Assembly (NCBI GenBank): GCA_945870115.1
Contig: CAMBRH010000023.1
Coordinates: forward strand, 1 to 18,856
Direction of reading: 5' to 3'
Source of the DNA: Chitinophaga pinensis
GTDB lineage: Bacteria > Bacteroidota > Bacteroidia > Flavobacteriales_D > Crocinitomicaceae
Length of the DNA: 18,856 nucleotides
In this document: one piece after another, positions 14,362 through 18,856 of the stretch
How positions within the stretch are numbered: the first letter of the stretch is position 1
How the letters are laid out: each line of letters begins with the position of its first letter
Made by a program: the position numbers and the translations under genes
The notes under the pieces: model-generated
What the model was told of the DNA's origin: nothing
The model's database searches: none
The model's input: only the letters and a program-made list of their open reading frames with translations

Positions 14362-15960
14362 TCATCTATTAAGAATAAATTTTTCTGAATGAAATTCAAG
14401 GTAATCTTTGGAAATTGTAAGAAACAAAACTTGATTTTCAATCTTTTTATCTAAATTAAGTTTATTTATATTCTCCCCTTTTTTACATTTCGCTAAAAGT
14501 CCTTCATCAATGATTTCACCTTTTAAATTTGTTAAATAAAAATAAATTTCTGCTTTCTTTTCCAAATTAAATGAAATATTTAAAACTCCAGCATTTGGAT
14601 TCGGAAATAAAGTGAAATTAAATGTATTTGGCTTTTCTATTTTCAATAAATTAGCATGATTATTTTTTACCAAATAAACTTCATAAAGACTTTTATCAGC
14701 ACTAGTCAAACTAGTTTCATTATCTGTAAAAGCACTTTTACTAGAGGATTCGATTCCACCAAAAATATGTCCAATCAAGATACTATCAGCAGTAAAATTA
14801 TCCATCGAAATTATTTCATCGTGAAAAGTCGCTAAATTTTCATTTATGTAAAAATGAGCCCCAGAACCTTTCAAACTAGGCATTTCAGTTTCAAATTTAA
14901 ATTCTTCATACATTCCATTTTTCGCTTTTAATAAACTAATCGTATTAATAAAAGGAACAGTTGGATCGTTAATTAATGTATTGTTTTCATAATAATATTG
15001 GCTAATTCCACCAAAGAAAATCGAATAATTACTTTGTGAATTAGAATGAAATAAGGAAACTTTAGCAGAATGATAATTGCTCAAATATTGATTGAAATTT
15101 GTAATTGCAAGGTGCGTATCAGCTTTTATTTCAACTGGATATAAAAAAGGCAGATTTTCATTTAATTGAAAAACTCCAGAAGAAATTAAGAGCATTTTTT
15201 CATTGTTTGCATCAATTTGACTCAATAAATTAAAATCCCTGCGGTGTAAATGAATTGGATCAATTACCGTTTCTAAAATCGAATACTGAATCTGATTTCC
15301 AGCATTATTTAAAGTGAATTTTAACAAACCATTGAGGTAAGTTTGAGTAAATGTTGGATTATTCATAGGATTATAACGTCCATCAAAATGGTGACCACCA
15401 ACCAAAAAATAAGTATTTCCAATTTTATTTAATTCACCACCAGTTATGGCAAATTGTTCATTTTGAATCTGCTTAAAGTCAGTTGTAATATCCTGATTTA
15501 AAACTACATGATTTATTAAATTTGAAACTGAAATTGTAATTAAATATGGAAAAGTTATGTGATCTAGTGCAGAACTAGAATAAGCATAACCTCCAATAAT
15601 TGTTAACGTGTCAGCATCTTGAAAAAAGCACATATTTGTACTTTGAAGCTGCTCTTTTAAGTTAATCGGCAAAGATTCTAAGCTTTTACTCCAAATTTCT
15701 TTGCTAGTTAAATCTATTACATAAATAGAATCATTATTTTTTGATTCTGGAAAAGCATTGAATGGTTGTCTTGCATGAACTCCATCTCTCCTTCCTCCAA
15801 CTAATAAGATTTTTGAACCAATTTGGGCTGTTGCAAAAGAATGTAATCCAATTAAATTTGGGAATTCGACAGGTTTTAAGTAAACTGAATAATCAAAATC
15901 ATTTTGAGAAAAAATTGTTTTTGAAAAGAGTAAAACGACTAAGAAAAGGTTAAATTTCAT
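14362..15960 (-). CDS. Secreted kelch-like beta-propeller protein with T9SS sorting domain
   Basis: The ATG at 15960 is chosen because it opens a signal peptide (MKFNLFLVVLLFSKTIFSQ), giving 532 residues; a longer frame adds eight residues that blunt it. The body has repeated blade-like segments with Gly-Gly turns (LLVGGRRDG near residue 54, TIIGGYAY, FLVGGHHFDG, IFFGGISQYY, HIFGGIES), as in kelch propellers. From about residue 450 (FTLFPNPNAGVLNISF) the last 80 residues form a type A T9SS C-terminal signal, which sends proteins across the outer membrane to the cell surface or medium. The blades are irregular, so the fold call is moderate; secretion by T9SS is well supported. Ligand and role are unknown. 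It lies 56 bp downstream of the lipoprotein gene on the same strand. Confidence 0.85.
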   Translation of the reverse strand: MKFNLFLVVLLFSKTIFSQNDFDYSVYLKPVEFPNLIGLHSFATAQIGSKILLVGGRRDGVHARQPFNAFPESKNNDSIYVIDLTSKEIWSKSLESLPINLKEQLQSTNMCFFQDADTLTIIGGYAYSSSALDHITFPYLITISVSNLINHVVLNQDITTDFKQIQNEQFAITGGELNKIGNTYFLVGGHHFDGRYNPMNNPTFTQTYLNGLLKFTLNNAGNQIQYSILETVIDPIHLHRRDFNLLSQIDANNEKMLLISSGVFQLNENLPFLYPVEIKADTHLAITNFNQYLSNYHSAKVSLFHSNSQSNYSIFFGGISQYYYENNTLINDPTVPFINTISLLKAKNGMYEEFKFETEMPSLKGSGAHFYINENLATFHDEIISMDNFTADSILIGHIFGGIESSSKSAFTDNETSLTSADKSLYEVYLVKNNHANLLKIEKPNTFNFTLFPNPNAGVLNISFNLEKKAEIYFYLTNLKGEIIDEGLLAKCKKGENINKLNLDKKIENQVLFLTISKDYLEFHSEKFILNR

Positions 15961-15971
15961 GTTTTTTTGTT

Positions 15972-15979
15972 CAAATTTA
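15972..15979 (-). promoter_or_regulatory. Candidate -7 element for the kelch/T9SS protein
   Basis: The minus strand reads TAAATTTG, a consensus TAnnTTTG, only 11 bp before the ATG at 15960, implying a very short leader. No -33 TTTG is seen at the usual distance. Confidence 0.3.
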
Positions 15980-16001
15980 AACATTAAAACACCGACAGAA
16001 T

Positions 16002-16015
16002 GTAACTCATGTTAC
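16002..16015. terminator. Small hairpin just after the lipoprotein gene
   Basis: GTAAC and GTTAC (5-bp arms, 4-nt loop) lie immediately downstream of the lipoprotein stop. The stem is short and no T tract follows, so it is at best a weak terminator. Confidence 0.25.
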
Positions 16016-16016
16016 T

Positions 16017-16400
16017 TCACAAACATTTCCATTCTGAAACATAAAAAATTGAGAGTTTACTTGCTGAACAAACGCCATTTTCATCATTTTTTATTTCGTG
16101 ATCTTCAAAGTTTCCTCTGACAGAAATTTTTGAACAATCTATTTCAATATTTTCTGAATTTTCCATTCTATCGAAACAAATTATTACTTTATTTTTGGAA
16201 TCTGTGCTCAAATATCCAATGTTGAAAGCGTGACAACTTAATTTGTGCATCACACCTTTTTTGCTTTCAAATGAACCAGTTAAATCTTGTTTCTCACTTG
16301 TTGAAATTGGAATAGTAGTTTCATTTTTAGCTGTTCCACAAGAGATGACACTTAAAAATAAGTAAATGATTAAGAAAGATTTCATTAAATTTTGTTTCAT
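16017..16400 (-). CDS. Small cysteine-rich lipoprotein
   Basis: The likely start is ATG 16400 or ATG 16385; both lead into a lipoprotein signal (MKSFLIIYLFLSVIS) ending in a lipobox with the lipidated cysteine followed by GTAKNE. An open frame continues up to 16520 but adds a hydrophobic, unrelated extension. The mature part is about 107 residues, beta-rich, with five further cysteines. A run beginning LTGSFESKKGVMHKLSCHAF, then an IICFD strand and a CSKISVRGNF strand, is laid out like a small OB-fold domain, but I do not recognise a named family. The lipid anchor places it in the periplasm or on the cell surface. The gene is divergent from the PhnB-like gene, with a strong inverted repeat between them. 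Confidence 0.65.
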   Translation of the reverse strand: MKQNLMKSFLIIYLFLSVISCGTAKNETTIPISTSEKQDLTGSFESKKGVMHKLSCHAFNIGYLSTDSKNKVIICFDRMENSENIEIDCSKISVRGNFEDHEIKNDENGVCSASKLSIFYVSEWKCL

Positions 16401-16415
16401 CAGATTAGTTTTTAA

Positions 16416-16423
16416 CAAATATA
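16416..16423 (-). promoter_or_regulatory. Candidate -7 element for the lipoprotein gene
   Basis: The minus strand reads TATATTTG, matching TAnnTTTG, 15 bp before ATG 16400 and 30 bp before ATG 16385. This supports one of those starts over the far upstream methionine. No good -33 element is visible. Confidence 0.35.
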
Positions 16424-16495
16424 TTAAAAAATTTAGATTGTTTAAATATTTAAAGGAACAATAATAGTTGAATATTGTAATAGAAAGTACTAGCA

Positions 16496-16519
16496 TGATA
16501 GTATCATTTAATACTATCA
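16496..16519. promoter_or_regulatory. Perfect 9-bp inverted repeat between divergent genes (candidate operator)
   Basis: TGATAGTAT and ATACTATCA are perfect complements separated by CATTTA. The site sits 96 bp upstream of the lipoprotein ATG and 105 bp before the PhnB-like ATG, about 40 bp before the latter's candidate -7 element. There is no T tract on either side, which favours a protein-binding site over a terminator. Confidence 0.5.
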
Positions 16520-16560
16520 AGAGCCCACCAAACGAAATTAGGCTGTTTGAAAAATTTAAT

Positions 16561-16568
16561 TATATTTG
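16561..16568 (+). promoter_or_regulatory. Candidate -7 element for the PhnB-like gene
   Basis: TATATTTG matches TAnnTTTG, 56 bp before the ATG at 16625. A TTTG lies 11 bp upstream instead of about 20, so only the -7 half is convincing. Confidence 0.35.
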
Positions 16569-16624
16569 TTCAAGAAAATCTCAAAAAAGTAATTATAAAG
16601 TTTATTTAATTTAGAATAAAAATT

Positions 16625-17062
16625 ATGGCACTTATCAATCCACACATTAATTTCAACGGAAATGCCGAAGAAGCGTTCACATTTTACAAATCTGTATTTG
16701 GTGGTGAGTTCGCACAAATTATGCGTTTCAAAGATTTAGCAAGCCCTGAATTTCCAGTATCTGAAGCGGAAGCAAACAAAATAATGCACATTGCTTTACC
16801 AATCGGCAAAAATGTTTTGATGGCAAATGATGTTCCAGAAATTATGGGACGAACAAATGAAAATGAAAACAGAAGCAAAATTTCAATAAGCGCAGAAAGC
16901 AAAGAAGAAGCTGACAAATTATTTAACGGGCTTTCAGCCGGTGGACAAATTGAAATGCCAATTGATGATAGTCCTTGGGGTTCATATTTCGGAATGTTTA
17001 GAGACAAATATGGAATTGAATGGATGGTGGATTTTGACCCAAAATATAAAGGGGAAATTTAA
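16625..17062 (+). CDS. PhnB-like VOC family protein
   Basis: A 145-residue full-length protein of the PhnB/3-demethylubiquinone methyltransferase-like branch of the VOC fold. It starts with the branch's hallmark (INPHINFNGNAEEAFTFYKSVFGGEF), has H55 in IMHIALPIG, and ends with the conserved SPWGSYFGMFRDKYGIEWMVDF block. H7, H55 and E132 are candidates for the metal-facing positions of the fold. PhnB itself is not needed for phosphonate breakdown and the catalytic role of this branch is undefined, so no reaction is assigned. No phosphonate genes are nearby. The ATG at 16625 is the natural start. It stands alone on the + strand, convergent with the HxlR gene. Confidence 0.9.
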   Translation: MALINPHINFNGNAEEAFTFYKSVFGGEFAQIMRFKDLASPEFPVSEAEANKIMHIALPIGKNVLMANDVPEIMGRTNENENRSKISISAESKEEADKLFNGLSAGGQIEMPIDDSPWGSYFGMFRDKYGIEWMVDFDPKYKGEI

Positions 17063-17094
17063 TAACATATCAAAAATAAATATAATTGAAATAA

Positions 17095-17168
17095 GCGCAA
17101 TGCGCATAGCCAAATGTTGGCAGTAATGCTATGAGCGACAGTCAAAACCGACAGAAATTACTTTGTCG
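17095..17168. repeat. Cluster of short dyads between convergent genes
   Basis: Within 75 bp there are GCGCA/TGCGC (17095-17105), GCCAA/TTGGC (17109-17121), CATAGC/GCTATG (17105-17110 with 17128-17133) and CGACAGA/TTTGTCG (17149-17155 with 17162-17168, one G-T pair). The last overlaps the 3' end of the HxlR gene. The tract is richer in GC than its surroundings. It may act as a bidirectional transcription stop or be a recombination junction; sequence alone does not decide. Confidence 0.45.
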
Positions 17169-17502
17169 ACTTCTTTAAATCTTTCAATCCCCAATCCGAC
17201 ATACTATCAATAATTGGCAACAAAGTTTGACCGTATTTTGAAATTTTGTATTCCACTCTTGGCGGAATTTCTGCATAAATAATCCGTTCAAGAATGTTAT
17301 CATCTTCCATTTCACGAAGTTGGTTGACCAACATTTGCTTACTAATTTCAGGAATAGCTTTTTGCAACATTGAGAATCTGTTGCAATCTTTTCGTATTAA
17401 ATGAATAATGACAGGTTTCCATTTTCCACCAATCTTATTCAGACAATGGGTAACAGGACAATTATTCGGATTAAATTCTTTCGTTTTTCTTTTATTTTCC
17501 AT
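17158..17502 (-). CDS. HxlR-type winged-helix transcriptional regulator
   Basis: This 114-residue protein has the full HxlR signature: CPVTHCLNKIGGKWKPVIIHLI at 15-36, a recognition-helix region (ISKQMLVNQLREMEDDNIL, about 53-71) and the wing with PPRVEYKISKYG (80-91). Family members bind DNA as dimers and several, such as YodB and HypR in Bacillus, sense electrophiles or oxidants through an N-terminal cysteine; C15 is at the equivalent place, with C20 close by. It is transcribed divergently from an exported protein and an oxidoreductase gene, the classic setting for a local repressor of that pair. The 100-bp gap contains paired direct repeats and overlapping promoters. Function as a redox-responsive repressor is inference. 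Confidence 0.93.
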   Translation of the reverse strand: MENKRKTKEFNPNNCPVTHCLNKIGGKWKPVIIHLIRKDCNRFSMLQKAIPEISKQMLVNQLREMEDDNILERIIYAEIPPRVEYKISKYGQTLLPIIDSMSDWGLKDLKKSTK

Positions 17503-17516
17503 TGGTCTCTTATTTT

Positions 17517-17543
17517 AGACTATAACGATATTTACAGACTATA
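17517..17543. promoter_or_regulatory. Direct repeats, candidate HxlR operator
   Basis: AGACTATA occurs at 17517-17524 and again at 17536-17543, start to start 19 bp, roughly two helical turns. The pair lies upstream of the forward promoter elements and downstream of the predicted HxlR -7 element, where a dimeric HxlR protein could repress both genes. The assignment is from position only. Confidence 0.4.
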
Positions 17544-17546
17544 TTA

Positions 17547-17573
17547 TATATTTGGACAAAGTTAATAAATTTG
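17547..17573 (+). promoter_or_regulatory. Candidate promoter elements for the small exported protein/oxidoreductase operon
   Basis: Two -7-like octamers occur on the + strand: TATATTTG (17547-17554) and TAAATTTG (17566-17573), 48 and 29 bp before the ATG at 17603. Neither has a TTTG at the usual 19-21 bp. They interleave with the minus-strand HxlR promoter. Confidence 0.35.
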
Positions 17574-17589
17574 CACTTGTAATAGCAAA
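17557..17589 (-). promoter_or_regulatory. Promoter of the HxlR gene
   Basis: The minus strand reads TTTG (17589-17586), 21 bp, then TAACTTTG (17564-17557). Both halves and the spacing fit the Bacteroidota consensus, the best match in the window. It leaves a leader of about 50 nt to the ATG at 17502. Confidence 0.5.
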
Positions 17590-17602
17590 TAAATTTTAAA
17601 AT

Positions 17603-17917
17603 ATGGTCACAAAGAAAATCGTAATTGGAGCATTGCTGATAATAGTTTCAGTAATTGGCGTAAAGGCTTTTGCACATTCTCGTCTTTCAAAACAAGAAAA
17701 GGTAACATACATTACCGAAAAAATGGCAAAGAAGCTTTCGCTTACAGAAGAACAAAAAGCAAAGGTATTTCAAATTAACCTTGAAAGAGCCAACGGACAC
17801 GAAGATGCTTACAAACAAGGTAGAAAAAAAGAAGTAATCCAAAATGCCGTTACAAAATGGAGAACTGATTTGAAGCAAGTTTTAACAGTTGAACAAGCCC
17901 AAAAATTGAAAATCTAA
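17603..17917 (+). CDS. Small exported helical protein (Spy/DUF4890-like)
   Basis: A 104-residue protein with a signal peptide (about residues 5-24, ending KAFA) and a mature part of about 80 residues that is almost wholly charged helix. It contains KLSLTEEQKAKVFQI and a second helix ending LTVEQAQKLK, the L-T-x-E-Q pattern repeated twice as in the Spy/CpxP-like and DUF4890-type periplasmic proteins. In those families the helices form a cradle that binds unfolded proteins or metals under envelope stress; here that is an analogy. Its stop TAA shares a base with the ATG of the next gene (TAATG), so the two are translated together, and both are probably controlled by the divergent HxlR protein. 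Confidence 0.75.
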   Translation: MVTKKIVIGALLIIVSVIGVKAFAHSRLSKQEKVTYITEKMAKKLSLTEEQKAKVFQINLERANGHEDAYKQGRKKEVIQNAVTKWRTDLKQVLTVEQAQKLKI

Positions 17918-18856
17918 TGAAAGCTATTATTCGTCAAAAAGCAGGCAAAGAATTTTCAACAATGAAAATTCAAAATATAAATAGCCCAAAAGCACAATCG
18001 GGCGAATTGAAAATAAAAATGGTGAGTAGCCGTATCAATCCTGTGGATATGGATTTAATGAAAGGTTTTCCTTCATTAAAGTACAAAAATCCGCAAATTG
18101 GTGGAATAGATGGTGCTGGTGTTGTATTAGAAGTTGGACAAAATGTAATAGATTTCTCTGTGGGTGACAATGTCTTTTTTTACAGATTATTTAGTGACAT
18201 TGGAACTTGGGCAGAAGAAATTACAATTCCAGCAAACTATTGTGCAAAAATTCCGAGCAACATAGAAGTTAAGGATGTAGGAACAATTGCGTTGCCTTTG
18301 CTTACAGCCTATGATAGTTTGACGCAACTAAACGCAAAGAAAGGAGAAAAAATCCTTATACACGGAGTTGGCGGTGGTGTAGGTTTTCAGGCATTGCAAA
18401 TAGCCAAACAATTGGGACTTTTTGTAATTGGCACAGGTAGTCAATCGGACAAAGCTGTTTTGGACAAAGCAGGACTTGACCAATTTATCGACTACAAAAC
18501 ACAAGACTTTTCGCAAGTATTGAAAGTCAAAGAAGTTGATTATGTTTTTGATGTTCTTGGTGATGACGTTCTGAAAAAATCAATTGCTTTACAACCAAAA
18601 AAAGTAGTCTCTGTAAAGTTTGTTGACACTTCAACTATGCACAAAGCAGGGGTTAATTTGCCGGGAATTATGAAATGGTTGATGAAAATGATGATGAGTA
18701 AATTCGTGAAATTGGCAAAGAAAAATAATGTAGAACTCATAGGACAAGTTACAGGAGCAAACGGAAAAATGTTGCAAAAGGCAATTGACTTAATAAGTGT
18801 AAACTATATTTCAAGAAACTTTAAATCACTATCATTAACGGACATTTCAACAAACG
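17917..18856 (+). CDS. Zinc-independent quinone-oxidoreductase-like MDR enzyme, 3' end outside the window
   Basis: The frame is open from ATG 17917 to the last base (313 codons) with no stop, so the C-terminus is missing; relatives are about 310-340 residues, so little is lost. It belongs to the medium-chain dehydrogenase/reductase superfamily: a GroES-like N-terminal domain (SSRINPVDMDLMKG at 37-50, GIDGAGVVLEVG at 63-74, VGDNVF at 82-87) and the NAD(P)H-binding Rossmann turn in ILIHGVGGGVG (146-156). The structural zinc cysteines of alcohol dehydrogenases are absent, as in quinone oxidoreductases and related reductases using NADPH to reduce quinones or reactive enals. The overlap with the preceding gene shows coupling. 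In other bacteria HxlR-type regulators control such reductases, which supports a role in electrophile or quinone detoxification. Confidence 0.9.
   Translation, partial: MKAIIRQKAGKEFSTMKIQNINSPKAQSGELKIKMVSSRINPVDMDLMKGFPSLKYKNPQIGGIDGAGVVLEVGQNVIDFSVGDNVFFYRLFSDIGTWAEEITIPANYCAKIPSNIEVKDVGTIALPLLTAYDSLTQLNAKKGEKILIHGVGGGVGFQALQIAKQLGLFVIGTGSQSDKAVLDKAGLDQFIDYKTQDFSQVLKVKEVDYVFDVLGDDVLKKSIALQPKKVVSVKFVDTSTMHKAGVNLPGIMKWLMKMMMSKFVKLAKKNNVELIGQVTGANGKMLQKAIDLISVNYISRNFKSLSLTDISTN

Noticed and set aside
16401..16520. Long upstream extension of the lipoprotein frame to 16520
   Set aside because: It would bury the lipoprotein signal behind 40 residues, run across the inverted repeat and the candidate promoter, and it has no supporting homology.
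16684..17007. Minus-strand 107-codon open frame opposite the PhnB-like gene
   Set aside because: The plus strand encodes a full, recognisable VOC protein; the antisense translation has no features of its own.

Overview
The window is AT-rich DNA from a member of the Bacteroidota, most likely a Flavobacteriales-type organism. Three things point there: a secreted protein with a type IX secretion (T9SS) C-terminal sorting domain, TAnnTTTG-type promoter elements, and multi-domain TPR/SpoIIE phosphatases of a kind common in that phylum. I cannot fix the genus. Every gene-free stretch is under 300 bp; the longest is 16401-16624 (224 bp, between two divergent genes), described below.

Layout. (1) Positions 1-376 hold the 3' part of a VOC/glyoxalase-fold gene on the + strand. 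(2) Positions 395-11133, more than half the window, are a minus-strand array of five paralogous signalling proteins. All end in the same PP2C/SpoIIE-type serine phosphatase domain, joined to a membrane anchor by a coiled coil, but their sensor halves differ: four are secreted-side TPR sensors with one membrane span, and the last is a globular ectodomain plus seven membrane spans. In transcription order they are here called P5 (9190-11133), P4 (7031-9193), P3 (4854-7034), P2 (2663-4759) and P1 (395-2497). P5/P4 and P4/P3 overlap by ATGA junctions, so they form an operon. P5 carries an in-frame TAA and has no ATG start. A ten-codon relic of a further phosphatase 3' end lies between P2 and P1. 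(3) Positions 11250-14357 hold an exodeoxyribonuclease III gene and, after an 11-bp tandem repeat, a large radical SAM gene with unusual cysteine spacing and no ATG start. (4) Positions 14362-16400 hold, on the minus strand, a T9SS-exported kelch-like protein and a small cysteine-rich lipoprotein. (5) Positions 16625-18856 hold a PhnB-like VOC protein, then an HxlR regulator divergent from a small exported protein coupled to a quinone-oxidoreductase-like enzyme that runs off the window.

How the genes work together. The phosphatase array looks like a set of interchangeable sensors feeding one common output: the catalytic halves are kept nearly identical, probably by gene conversion or recent duplication, while the inputs diverge. 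No STAS antagonist, anti-sigma kinase or sigma factor is encoded in the window, so the substrate of the phosphatases is unknown. The HxlR/oxidoreductase pair looks like a redox- or electrophile-responsive detoxification unit. The remaining genes are ordinary housekeeping or accessory genes.
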